This document shows, one piece after another, positions 22,401 to 32,326 of a stretch of DNA of 64,000 bases (position 1 is its first letter; each line of letters starts with the position of its first letter). The notes beneath the pieces are model-generated. The model did no database searches, was not told the DNA's origin, and saw only the letters and a program-made list of their open reading frames with translations. The DNA lies in contig NC_088780.1 in assembly GCF_958450345.1 (NCBI RefSeq), forward strand, positions 39,517,667 to 39,581,666, in the 5' to 3' direction. Origin of the DNA: Calliphora vicina. Its lineage: Eukaryota; Arthropoda; Insecta; Diptera; Calliphoridae. A program made the position numbers and the translations under genes.

Positions 22401-25323
22401 TGACTTTTTTTGCAAAATCAAAAACTTTGTTGACTTTTTTTTTCAAAATGGACCCTTTTTTAATTTTTTTTTATAGCTCAAACAAAAGCTTAGATATTAT
22501 CCTTGAAGACCCTTTTGTTCGCTTAGTGGGATGCGAGTGGGATATCTATCAAAATAAAAATGTTGTAACTCAAGACATTCAATTATTGACTTCGAATTTT
22601 TTTCAAAATGGTCCCTTTTTTTAAATTTTTTTTTAGTCAAAAGAAAGCTTAGGTCCGTTCCTTTAAGATATTTTTAGTCCCTTAGTGGGATGCGAGTGGG
22701 ATAGAACTAACCTTGGTGCAAATTTCATCCCGATCGGAAGACACCGATTTCAAAAGTTGGTGCACTTGACATGAAATGCCCCATATACTTATTTTTTAAA
22801 ATAGAGTAGTTCCTCTGAATGGAACTTAAAGACCAAATTATTTTTCAGTTACTCTTATTTTTGCCAAATCTATTCCACTCTATAGGTGTACAAATGTCAC
22901 GTACTATGACATGGAAATGCACATATACATGTAATACAATATAATTTACTACATACAGTAATTCATTTAATTTTAAGCGGCCCACCATTACAAATTGTAT
23001 TGGTCATAGCGATATTAAACAATTTTACTAATTTCATCAACCCTTTTGACTTTTTGTTTGCCAACAGGTGTCAATATTTTTTGTGTGGGTTTTTTTTTTT
23101 TTTTTTTTGGACAGCTAAAAATAGCTATTACTTGTATTAAACTAACTTTTCTCTTGTATCTAAAACTGTTCAAATCACTGACCACGTTTTAAAACCGGAT
23201 TTTTTCAAAAAACGTGCTAGAATTGTATGAGGTCTTTTTGCCGGCATCTTACTGAAATGAACCTGTATATTGTGAGTTCCTATTACTCATATTTAGGCAT
23301 TTAAAATATGTATTTAAATATTTATGCTTGAACACAATTATGTCTAGTGTTGTGTGATAAATGTGTTTTGTTTCACAATAAAATCGTAATTTATTGTTTA
23401 AACAAATTCTATTTTAAAATATAAATAAATAAGAAAGTAGTTGTACTTATTTTGCAAAACTAAACAAATGAAATTGATGAATATTGACCAGAGCTACGAA
23501 TTAATTAATTCAATTTGAGATTTTGGTGAATTAGCAAAATCTAAAACTAACAAACTATAACTAATAACTATATACATACAGTGGTTGACAAAACAATGGA
23601 AACTTTTCCAAATATTTCATTAGTGGCCTAAAATCTGAAAAAAATTTTAAAAAATATACTTTTATTAACTAAATTTAACAAAAAACAAAGGACATAATTA
23701 ATTAAATTCTAAAAATGAGAAAACAAAATTAAAAGATTTCTTTATTACGGCATTGACAAAACAATGGAAACTTAGGTATTATTTTAACAAATACGGTCTA
23801 AACTTTGCAATAACTCAATATTTTGTTGGGTATCCCTTATTTTTTATAATTGCTACACATCGACGATGCATTGAACCAATTAAAGAGTCAATGGTCTCCT
23901 TCCTTCGTCTTACAAATGTTCTCCCATCACTGCCTCTTAAATTGTATTTGGATTCGTCGGAAAAGAGGACAGTATTCCATTTCTGTATCGACCAGTTTAA
24001 ATGATCCCTGGCATATTGTAGACGAGCAGAACGGTTCTTTTTAGAAATGAGTGGTTTTTTCACAGGACGATAGCAACCAGACCAGCCTCATTTGCCCTGC
24101 GACTAACTGCTCGGGTACTTAATTATAATTTTAGGCTATTAACAACCTTTCGAGGAGTTATTTTTGGGAATTTCTCGAACTCTCTCTCTATTAAATTATC
24201 TTGTCTAGGAGTAGTCTTACGAGGTCTTCCACCTAAATGTTGAGTTTTTACAGAACCGCTCTCACGAAATTTCTTTAAAATTTTTGAAACTACTGATTTA
24301 TTTATTGAATATTTGTCACAGATACTTTTTTGTTTTAAACCAGCTTTAAATCGTTAATTATTTTATTTTTTAAGTCTTCACAAATCTTAACTTTAGTCAT
24401 TTTCGTTAACTTTGAAAAAAGCAATTATGCGAAAAACTTAGAAAAATAAATTGTGATAAATTACCAGAATTTAAAAATAAAATAACTGTAAACAGGATGC
24501 TTTTTACATCGTTCTTTTAAATATTATTTTCGTTTTACACTTCTTTCTTGCAGGAGTTTAAAAGTTTCCATTGTTTTGTCAGTAGCGAAATAGTGAATAT
24601 TTTTAATTTTGTTCCCTTTTTTCAGAATATAATTAATTATGTTGTTTGTTTTTCAGTTAATTTATATAAATACAAGTAAAATACTAAAAAAAAATTTTAT
24701 TTTAAAAAAATATTTTAAATATTGGGCTACATATGGAATATTTGGAAAAGTTTCCATTGTTTTGTCAACCACTGTATATAAGTATTACAATATCTTAATT
24801 CGTTAGAATTAATTTTAATTGCGAATTTTTTCCACATTTAACTTGTCGGATCTTTTAAAAATATTGCATCTATTTATTATTATATTAATTATCTTGTTAT
24901 CGTTTCAGATTTTCCATAAACTTTGTAAATGAGGTATGCCGAAATCCAGCATTTATAACATACCATTTCAAATGGATTTTGGATGAAAATGTCATTGTGG
25001 AGAATTTCAAAGAAAATGGCGAATGGATAGATCACAAAGAGAAAATGTTTGATCAACTTGATGGTGTGTTTCATAGTAAAAATTCATTCAGCTCTGATCA
25101 TCTCTATACTAACAATTCAATTATAAATTATTCTGTTTTAGGTACAATATTCGAATTAGAATTTGCATTCCAAGATGGTTACATTGATGTTTATAAAATC
25201 TATGACACATCGCGAAATCTGATTACATCATATGATACAGAATTAAATATAACCGATATTAAATCCTTACAAGTGTGGGGTGATGTTAAGAAAATTTCGG
25301 AAATTACATTCGCATATGCGTAG
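10450..25323 (+). CDS. Galectin-domain (beta-galactoside-binding lectin-like) protein
   Basis: Exons 10450-10547, 24909-25063 and 25142-25323 join to 144 residues, the size of a single galectin domain. The first exon encodes the N-terminal strand with HIGDKVRIKGILMDDAK, like the family's GxxLxIxGxxxxDAK block. Later come INFVNEVC, GEWIDHKE (the usual WGxEE/R strand), GTIFELEFAF and the final VWGDVKKISEITF strand. Galectins bind beta-galactosides in the cytosol or extracellularly. Here the canonical H-N-R sugar contacts are only partly kept (H in TYHFKW, but no NPR), so sugar binding is uncertain. The first intron is 14.4 kb and full of transposons. The 78-bp second intron is in frame and open, so a retained form of 170 residues is possible. 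Polyadenylation signals follow after about 25.5 kb. Confidence 0.82.
10911..11432. mobile_element. Tc1/mariner-type MITE (522 bp)
   Basis: The inverted ends CAGTGGTGGCCA..AATTTAAGACAAA are flanked by TA on each side, within ATATATA-like target sequence. No transposase frame is present. The size and ends fit a deletion derivative of a TA-target Tc1/mariner element. It lies in the galectin intron. Confidence 0.65.
11440..12168 (-). mobile_element. Truncated copy of the 854-bp TA-target element
   Basis: This copies, in reverse orientation, the element at 21930-22783: internal GGGATGCGAGTGGGATATC units, the ACTCAGAGAGTTCTCGA stretch, and the terminus ATGAAATGCCCCA followed by TA. The opposite end is missing; the sequence begins inside the repeat units right after the MITE at 10911-11432. 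Confidence 0.6.
12876..13302. mobile_element. MITE with GTTTCCGCATACACC ends
   Basis: Inverted ends GTTTCCGCATACACC followed by variant TAAYCGGCRCCGA blocks define a 427-bp non-coding unit with internal AACGAAA-rich repeats. No clear target duplication was found, so the superfamily is unassigned. Confidence 0.5.
13821..13935. repeat. Perfect 60-bp-period tandem duplication
   Basis: Positions 13821-13875 are repeated exactly at 13881-13935. The unit includes CCTGAATAGATCTTCTTTG. Lack of divergence implies a recent duplication or an assembly artefact. Confidence 0.75.
14620..15510 (-). repeat. Helentron/DINE-like interspersed repeat
   Basis: It carries the paired ACCCTTCACCTTCGTGAGAA / GGGTATATATAAG end, GTAATTTCCA..AATATAATTTTCC, the GTCCGTCTGTCTG run and the terminal hairpin ATTCGGCACAGCCGAAT. 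It is interrupted by a MITE at 14703-14969. This copy and those at 8.0, 19.4, 28.8, 33.5 and 49.0 kb form one family. Confidence 0.6.
14703..14969. mobile_element. 267-bp MITE with CAGGCCTGTCACA ends
   Basis: The 13-bp inverted ends CAGGCCTGTCACA lie inside the DINE-like repeat and bracket AT-rich sequence with a second inverted block (GGAATTAATT / AATTAATTCC). The CAGG start fits hAT-type ends, but no 8-bp duplication is visible, so the class is uncertain. Confidence 0.5.
15511..19440. other. Intronic AT-rich DNA of the galectin gene
   Basis: No gene, clear terminal repeats or target duplications were recognised. The stretch is AT-rich, with scattered AATTCA-type oligomers, and small open frames have no family features. 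Confidence 0.4.
19445..19995 (+). repeat. Helentron/DINE-like interspersed repeat
   Basis: A plus-oriented copy: it opens with the GGCTATATTCGGCTGTGACG hairpin variant, then GATATCCATATTGT, the AACAGACAGATGGACATG run, and the closing CTCACGAAGGTGAAGGGTAT palindrome-like end. It has no coding capacity. Confidence 0.6.
20566..20727. repeat. Short inverted and direct repeat cluster
   Basis: Several copies of TATTTTCTATAGAAAAT occur with TATAACA spacers. The last two arms (20639-20680 and 20686-20727) are nearly perfect inverted copies containing CCTGTTTCATTTTC. It would form a hairpin with a loop of about 5 nt. The origin is unknown, possibly a MITE end. Confidence 0.5.
20728..21929. other. Intronic AT-rich DNA
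   Basis: Nothing coding was recognised. The last part, roughly 21700-21929, belongs to a dispersed repeat that also occurs at about 49.36-49.61 kb and is split here by the element at 21930-22783. Confidence 0.4.
21930..22783 (+). mobile_element. 854-bp non-autonomous TA-target element with internal tandem units
   Basis: The inverted ends TGGGGCATTTCATGTCAAGT extend for about 75 bp and are flanked by TA. The related sequence at about 49.46 kb has no insert, giving an empty-site comparison. The interior holds about three units of around 180 bp, each with GGGATGCGAGTGGGATATC. No transposase is present. The TA target suggests a Tc1/mariner-type origin. Confidence 0.65.
23579..24774 (-). mobile_element. 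Tc1-like transposon with IR/DR ends and broken transposase
   Basis: The outer ends CAGTGGTTGACAAAACAATG match over about 40 bp and are flanked by TA. A second copy of the core TTGACAAAACAATGGAAACT lies inside each end (23753 and about 24582), the IR/DR layout of Tc1 elements such as Sleeping Beauty. The 1196-bp length is shorter than an active element. Confidence 0.75.
23815..24400 (-). pseudogene. Tc1-like transposase pseudogene
   Basis: The start MTKVKICEDLKNKI at 24400 is followed by a one-base loss near LKAGLKQKS, then the paired helix-turn-helix region with GRPRKTTPRQ. Downstream is KKNRSARLQYARDH and the first catalytic acid block NTVLFSDESKYNLRGSDG. The second and third acid regions are missing, so the enzyme is dead. 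The deletion is internal, because both element ends survive. Confidence 0.75.
25142..25323 (+). CDS. Galectin gene, third coding exon
   Basis: The exon opens after a CTGTTTTAG acceptor and restores the family's GTIFELEF strand directly after DQLD. The branch-point-like TACTAAC lies about 30 bp upstream, supporting intron 25064-25141. Skipping that splice adds 26 residues with no match to the galectin fold. Confidence 0.7.
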
Positions 25324-26548
25324 AAATTGTAAATGTCCAAATTCTATCGTTTTTGGAAATCTAACTTGGAATGAAAATCTCTAAATTCAAATGGATTGAA
25401 AAGAAAAGCAATAAGAAAAAGTTAGTAGTTTATTGTTTTATTAAAATTATTTAATTTTCTACTTAATGGTTTCTACTTAGAAATCCATTTACACAAAAAA
25501 TGCAGTATTAAAAATAATGCTTTAATTATATTTCTTGTTTTATTTTCTTTTATAATGCAGTTTGTGAAAACAAATATCTTCCTTTCTTCCGTTCACCCCG
25601 TCACCACAAAATTCCTATTCAAAATAATGCTTATTATTGATCCTAAAAGCAGCATTTGCACACAATTTATGCGACAGCACCACTGTTTATGTTCTTAAAT
25701 GCCTAGTGTAGGGGTGACTGAAGTGTATTACAATTTTAAGCCTGGTTTTTTTTTAATGCAAATATTAACATATTATTTATTTAGTATTTTTATAATTTGT
25801 TTATTTATATAGATAATTAAAGTTTCTTTAATTATGCCAAAGACTTATTTATTCGCGTTTATAAATAATTTGTTAATTTTAAGTTTTCCATGAAAAATCA
25901 CCCAGTTGAAAAACATTTTAACACAAATTGTATTATTAGATTTAAATATCATTTAACATAAAAAGTTCTGCATAAAAAATCATTAATTCAGTAAGTCCTT
26001 AAAAGCATTTCAACATTATTAGAGCACTTTACTTATGTACTATATCCTTCAATCTCTATCCATTCTTAATCGCTATTCAATCGTATTTACTAATCTGTCT
26101 AAATTATTAAAATCGTCCATTGTTTTTTATTTGCTATTTCAAACATGTTCACATTTTACACACCATTTTTTTTGTTATTGATAAATTAATGCAAAAAAAT
26201 TATTTAATTTAAAAAAGTTGTGTTTAAGTTAAATTTATATTGCTTATTTTAATTTTTTAATTGCCTTATTTATTAAACTATTTAATAAAACTAAATCATA
26301 TTTGTTAATTTTTATGGCTTTTATTTAATTTTTATTGATTTGAAGAAAACATAAAATAGGTAAGTGTGAATCAAAAGTCAAATTGAACATAACTCCATAA
26401 TAACTTTATTAAATCGAAATATCGAAAAATGATTTTGATATAAACGTAAAGAAAATTGACAAATAAACTTTTGACTTAAGATATTTAAATAAAAGTATAC
26501 AGATTACACAGATACGAAACAAATTACAGTCTTAAAATATCGAACCGT
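25324..26548. other. 3' flank of the galectin gene
   Basis: AT-rich sequence with several AATAAA-like strings, the likely 3' UTR and downstream region. The end of the stretch (26500-26556) joins the repeat shared with 580-670. Confidence 0.45.
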
Positions 26549-26556
26549 ATGGTTAT

Positions 26557-28618
26557 TAGGGTGGCCCTTAATAAACGAAAGTTGGATTTTGGCCATTCTC
26601 ACCCTCCAGTTTGGTGAACATTAGCAAAAAAATCATCCTGAAAAAATTTTAGGTAAATCGGTTGGGGTTAAGACGTGCCGCAAGCCCTCTGAAGTTTTGA
26701 GATGCATTTACAAGGGGAAAAAATGCATTTTTTTCAGTTTTTGTAAAAATTTTGCCATTAAAAAATTACTTTTGTAATTTAATTTAAAAGAATCGAAATG
26801 TGTACGTAATTGTCGTTCTAATGAGACATAAAAAACAGAAATCGGTTAAAAAATGTTAAAGTTATTAAAAATTCGCCAGGCCATTAACGTGTCTCAGGCC
26901 ACTAGAACATGAAATGTAGGAACAAAATTAACATATTTTGAGAAATATTAAAATAAAAGCTCATTTTTACTTAAAATATGTCCATATTTACTTGTATATG
27001 AGTTTTTGTCTTCGTAGGATACCGTTAACCTATTCTTAGGTATGAACAAAAAAATTTAATTTTTTTAACGGCAGTTTCAAAACTCCATTTTCAAATTTTT
27101 AAAAATTTTGTTAAACAAATTTCAGAATTTTTTGATCATCTCATTGGGATTTATTAAGAGTATAATAGGGAATAAAAATGTGAAAAAATTATGAAAATAT
27201 CTTTTATAGTTTTTCCGTACCTGCGATTTAAATTTTGAAATTTTCGAGAAAAACCAATTATTTGGCAATTTTTAGGCCAATGAGCTCTATTTCCTTACTC
27301 TTATGAATTTTAAGTAAAACCTATTCAGAATATTATAGTCCAGATAATTCAAAATATACTCTGAAACTTCTACTAAAATCGGAAGACGTTAACCCTTAAA
27401 TCGTGAATGTCAAAGGTAAAATTTTTCAATATTTGGAATTTCTCTTGGAAAGATTTCGAAATGATCGAAATGTTGTATATTTTTGGGCCGATTTTGATGA
27501 AATTTAACAAAAATATAGTTTATGTTAATAAACTCTAGGGTTTATAATAACAGCACAAGAATGGAAATTAACGCTTAATGGCACTTGGGGTTAAAATGAC
27601 ACCAAACTTTTAAAATCATAATTTTTTATCATGCTTTTGTAAATACTAGGCTTTGTGTTATATTTTTGTTAAATTTCATCAAAATCGGCCCAAAAATATA
27701 CAACATTTCGAACATTTCAAAATCTTTCCAAGAGAAATTCCAAATATTGAAAAATTTGACCTTTGACCTTCACGATTTAAGGGTTAACGTTTTTTGATTT
27801 TAGTAAAAGTTTCAGAGTATATTTAGAATTATCTGGACTATAATATTCTAATTAAGTTTTGCTTAAAATTCATAAGAGTAAGAAAATAGAGCTCATTGGC
27901 CTAAAAATTGCCAAATAATTGGTTTTTCTCGAAAATTTCAAAATTTAAATCGCAGGTACGGAAAAACTATAAGGATATTTTCATAATTTTTTCACGATTT
28001 AATTCCCTATTATACTCTTAATAAATCCCAATGAGATGATCAAAAAATTCTGAAATTTGTTTAACAAAATTTTTAAAAATTTGAAAATGGAGTTTTGAAA
28101 CTGCCGTTAAAAAAATTAATTTTTTTTGTTCATACCTAAGAATAGGTTAACGGTATCCTACGAAGACAAAAACTCATATACAAGTAAATATGGACATATT
28201 TTAAGTAAAAATGAGCTTTTATTTTAATATTTCTCAAAATATGTTAATTTTGTTCCAACATTTCTTGTTCTAGTGGCCTGAGACACGTTAATGGCCTGGC
28301 GAATTTTTAATAACTTTAAAATTTTTTAACCGATTTCTGTTTTTTATGTCTCATTAGAACGACAATTACGTACACATTTCGATTCTTTTAAATTGAATTA
28401 CAAAAGTAATTTTTTAATGGCAAAATTTTTACAAAAACTGAAAAAAATGAATTTTTTCCCCTTGTAAATGCATCTCAAAACTTCAGAGGGCTTGCGGCAC
28501 GTCTTAACCCCAACCGATTTACCTAAAATTTTTTCAGGATGATTTTTTTACTAATGTTCACCAAACTGGGGGGTGAGAATGGCCAAAATCCAACTTTCGT
28601 TTATTAAGGGCCACCCTA
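26557..28618. mobile_element. 2.06-kb fold-back element, hAT-like ends
   Basis: Two arms of about 960 bp, near-identical inverted copies, surround a spacer of about 140 bp (around 27519-27658). The ends begin TAGGGTGGCCCTTAATAAAC. The flanking octamer ATGGTTAT is duplicated exactly (26549-26556, 28619-28626). An 8-bp duplication and a TAGGG start fit hAT superfamily ends. No open frame of transposase type is present, so it is non-autonomous. It is inserted in the repeat also found at 580-670. Confidence 0.85.
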
Positions 28619-28829
28619 ATGGTTATATGACATTCTGTAACCACTTTTCACTGGTTGTGGTTTACAAAACGAGAAAAAAATAAGTAAGAGAGCTATATAT
28701 ACATATAAAATTTTAAATATTTTTAGATAAACAAAATTTATTTTTTTTTTACAAAGTTGTTTTTTCATTTTTTGGAAAAAAAATTTTGGAATTGTTTTTT
28801 TAAATTTAAAATTTTTTTTTTGTTTTTTC

Positions 28830-29250
28830 AATTTATTTTAATATTCAGCGAAAAAAACTTGGTGAAAAAAAAAATCGGGTTAAAAAATATTTTTTTCCGA
28901 TTTTGCCCATTGTAGGTCCAACTTACTATGGTCTTATATACGTCGTTGCAAAGGTCTTTGAAATATCTATCATTAGATATCCATATTGTCTATATTAGTG
29001 ACATAGTGATCCAGATATATGTAGGTCAAAAATAGGTCCAAAATCTTGGTTGTCCTGGTTTTATCTCAGCCATTTATGGACCGATTTTCTCGATTTTAAA
29101 TAGCAACCGAGCCGAAAGAATTCCGGAAAGTTGATTTCCACAGACAGACAGACGGACATGGCTCAATCGACTCCGCTATCTATAAAGATCTAGAATATAT
29201 ATACTTTTTAGGGTCGGAAAATTATATTGTGGAAATTACAATCTGTGTAA
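28830..29250 (+). repeat. Helentron/DINE-like interspersed repeat
   Basis: It contains GATATCCATATTGTCTATAT, the ACAGACAGACAGACGGACAT run, CGACTCCGCTATCTATAA and GTCGGAAAATTATATTGTGG, in the same order as the copy at 19.4 kb. It ends abruptly after AATTACAA. Confidence 0.6.
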
Positions 29251-29549
29251 AAGTATTTAGAATTTGTATTTTGTTTGTAAAAATCAAAAGATTTTTATTT
29301 CAACAAATATTTAGGAATAAGGAAAAAAATATTCCATAAATGAATGTTGTTTTTTTACCAAAGACTGATTTGGAAAGACCTCGTTTAAGAATGTGTACAT
29401 ATGGAGAGAAGAGAATAAAACCAAACAAGAATGGATTCTAAAATATTTCAGAGATTTATGCACATAAATGAAATTTACGAGAGTGGACCTTATATGGGAG
29501 TTATGATAAATTATGAAACGATCTGTACAAAATTTGGTTGATTTCATCA

Positions 29550-29700
29550 GACAGACAGACGGACATGGCTTAATCGACTCCGATATCTATAAGGATACGG
29601 AATATATATACTTTATAGGCTCGGAAAATTATATTGTGGAAATTACAAATGGAAAGACAAACTTATATATACCCTTCTCGCGAAGGTGAAGGATATAAAA
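29550..29700 (+). repeat. Partial Helentron/DINE-like repeat
   Basis: Only the 3' part of the family is present: CAGACAGACAGACGGACATG, then CGATATCTATAAGGATA and the CTTCTCGCGAAGGTGAAGG end. It is separated from the copy at 28.8 kb by about 300 bp of other sequence, so it is a second insertion or a rearranged piece. Confidence 0.55.
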
Positions 29701-29763
29701 ATATACATATGTATGTATATATATTTGTATTTTGTTCTTGAAAATTGAAATTAAGAAATATAT

Positions 29764-30354
29764 TGTTACGTTTTAACCTTTTCAAAACGCTGGTTTATTT
29801 CCTTTAAATAAACCAGATACTTTTGATTGCAAATAAAAGCCGTTTAGTAGTTTGAAAATTGTAACAACTCTTTATTTATTTAAATGTACAACAACAGAAT
29901 TAAATAGTCACTCAATGTTTTTTATACACGTTTGCAAATTCACAGAAATACAGACACAATTTATAATGTACACGAATTTACTTGAAAAACACAACACACT
30001 TTAAGGCTCTAGTTGATGTTTATTCGAAAAGCGTCTCTGATAAACTCACTCACGTCTGCAACCTCTGCCACTATTTATAGCACTGCATTACCATCTAGAA
30101 AGCTCTTTAACTGTCAAAGTTCGAATATTCTAGATCATACGCCATCTGTGGTGTACTTTCTACAATGTTCTTTAACTGAATATTCGAATACAGCGTTGCC
30201 AACTTACGATCAAATCAACTGAAAGCTTTTATTTAACAATGCCCACAGATATGTTACAGTTTGCCATTACAGCACTGTTATTTGAAAGCATTATGCTACT
30301 TTTAAATCAGCCCTTAAAATCGTTATATTTGAATTCAAGTACAATTTCGTAACA
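29764..30354 (-). mobile_element. Solo LTR, Ty3/gypsy-like (591 bp)
   Basis: It begins TGTTACG and ends CGTAACA, with a 4-bp ATAT duplication on both sides (29760-29763, 30355-30358). A 4-bp target, often ATAT, and TG..CA ends fit Ty3/gypsy LTRs. On the minus strand a TATAAATA box (about 30072) is followed by AATAAA (about 30018), as in an LTR promoter and poly(A) region, so the element points to the minus strand. No internal retroelement sequence flanks it, so it is a recombination-derived solo LTR. Confidence 0.7.
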
Positions 30355-30953
30355 ATATGTAGTTTCAAAAAAGTGTCTATTGTATTGTTGCTCACTGTCC
30401 CCTTACATTGGTGTATAAAATGTCCAGAAATCGAATATATAAAAATCACCAGAAATCGAATAGAGACAGTGAACATAATCAAATCTAATTATACAAACTA
30501 TAAACGAAAAACCCACGCAACTTTAAATTTATTTATTCTTTTAAAATAAAGATTGAAAGATGCATCTGTTTCTTTTATACTTAAAATAATATGCCAAATA
30601 AATTATCAGTAGGTGTATTTATTTGTCTGGTTATATGTGCTAGAGTTATTTTATAAGTACATTTATATTGCTTATAATTGACCTTTCTTTAAAAATTTGC
30701 ACATATAATTTATTTTTATTTTGATTTGGATTTGATTTTGTCATTTTGTTTGTAACCTATCAAAATACTCGTATTGGTTGTAGAACCAATATGTCCGTCC
30801 GCAAGGATATAGCTGAAATTTTCCACAAATACTTTCTGTTTATAAGGTTTGTTGGGTATTGAAAATTGGCAATACCGGTTCATGATTTCATCTAGCCCCA
30901 CATACAAATGTCCCACCGGTATACTGTTTGAGCAATCATAAATATGTAGATTA

Positions 30954-32326
30954 CTAGCTTGACCCGGTGCGTTTCGAAAAAATTTTATAAGCAAATAAAT
31001 GAATATAATTAATACCGGAATTTCTTGTTTGTGATTAATTGCATACTATGCCGTTGATATATCCTGTGATTTTAAAAAAATCTTGAAGCTTTTTTAAGAC
31101 ATTCGCCTATTTTTAGTCAGATTCCTTATAATGATATGAAAGCTATTTATTATAATAGTTAAAGTAATGCTTCAAATGAGTTAGTTTGTTACCATTGTAG
31201 ATAAAATAGTATATAAATATTCGAATATCAAGTGAATCTAATTGTAAGAGTCTTTAAACTTTGTGTAAATTGCGTTGATGCCAGTGTGCTGTTATGCCAG
31301 AAATTAAGAAGGGGTGCCACACCCCATCCGTCCCATTTTTGGATAAACTTCATGTACTGATAAGAAATTGATTCGTATAAAGTTTGAAGGCTGTCGCAAT
31401 AATAGTTCTGCAGATATTCGAAAATACTATCTTTGCATGGGAAGTTCCACGCCCACTTATCCACTCACGTCCATTTTCAGCTATTCTATGTAAAATGATA
31501 AGAGAGCTATTCGGACAAAGTTGGAAGGATCTAGTAATTATAGATCTCAAGATATTTAGAAATAACTAATTATTTTGTATGAGAGGTGACTCACCCCGAG
31601 TTTCGAACCTTCCCATTTTTTTATTAACTTCTTGCACTGATAAGAAATTAACTCATATGAAGTTTTAAGCCTTTCACATTTACAGTTCTCCAGATATTCG
31701 AAAATAACTATTTACTTTGTATGGTAGGTGCCACGCCTACTAATTTAATACCGCCCATTTTCAGCCAAACCATTTAAAATGATAAGGGTGCTATTCGGAC
31801 AAAATTTCAAGACTTCCACATTTATAGTTCACCATATATTTCAAAATAACTATTTACTTTGTATGGGAAGTGTCACACCCCCTGTCCCATTTTTAGTCAA
31901 ACTTCAAACAGTGATACGAAATTGATTCGTATAAAGTTTGAAGATAGTCACAATTTTAGTTCTGCAGATATTCGAAAATAACTATTTACTTTGTATGGGT
32001 GGTACACATTTTGCCCTCTTTTGTCCCTTTATGGTCCAAGTTAAGAAAAACTATATAGTCTATTATTGCTTTCAAGTAAAGGAATATCTATGTTCCAAAT
32101 TTCAATCAAATCAGTGCAGCTATTTACTCTTGGTTTTTCCCCTTTAAATCTCTTTCTGGTCCAAGTATTAAAAAAGATATAGCCTATTGACGCTTCCAAG
32201 TAAGGGTCTATCTATGTTCCAAATTTCAATAAAATCGGTTCAGCCGTTTAGGCGTGATGCTCAAACAAACCAACAAACCAACAAACAAATTTACAAAGAC
32301 ATTTATATATTTATATGGAATATGGA
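30954..32326 (-). mobile_element. Non-autonomous Helitron with internal tandem repeats
   Basis: Read on the minus strand it starts TC near 32326, runs through an ATAAATATATAAATG leader typical of short insect Helitrons, and ends CTAG followed by T at 30954-30953. No target duplication is expected. The middle, about 31290-32000, is a tandem array. No Rep/helicase frame is present. The 5' limit could instead be at about 32332. Confidence 0.6.
31290..31998. repeat. Alternating A/B tandem array inside Helitron
   Basis: Five units of about 130-145 bp alternate in type. Units 1, 3 and 5 share GATAAGAAATTGATTCGTAT-like cores. Units 2 and 4 share GATAAG..GCTATTCGGACAAA cores. Each ends near TTTACTTTGTATGG. 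The higher-order period is about 280 bp, so the dimer was amplified as a unit. Confidence 0.6.

Noticed and set aside
24979..25323. Free-standing 114-residue plus-strand protein starting at MDENVIVEN
   Set aside because: It begins in the middle of a galectin strand; the upstream acceptor at 24908 and the exon at 10450 explain the frame better.
30013..30222. 69-residue plus-strand protein
   Set aside because: It lies wholly inside the solo LTR, antisense to its promoter, with no domain features.
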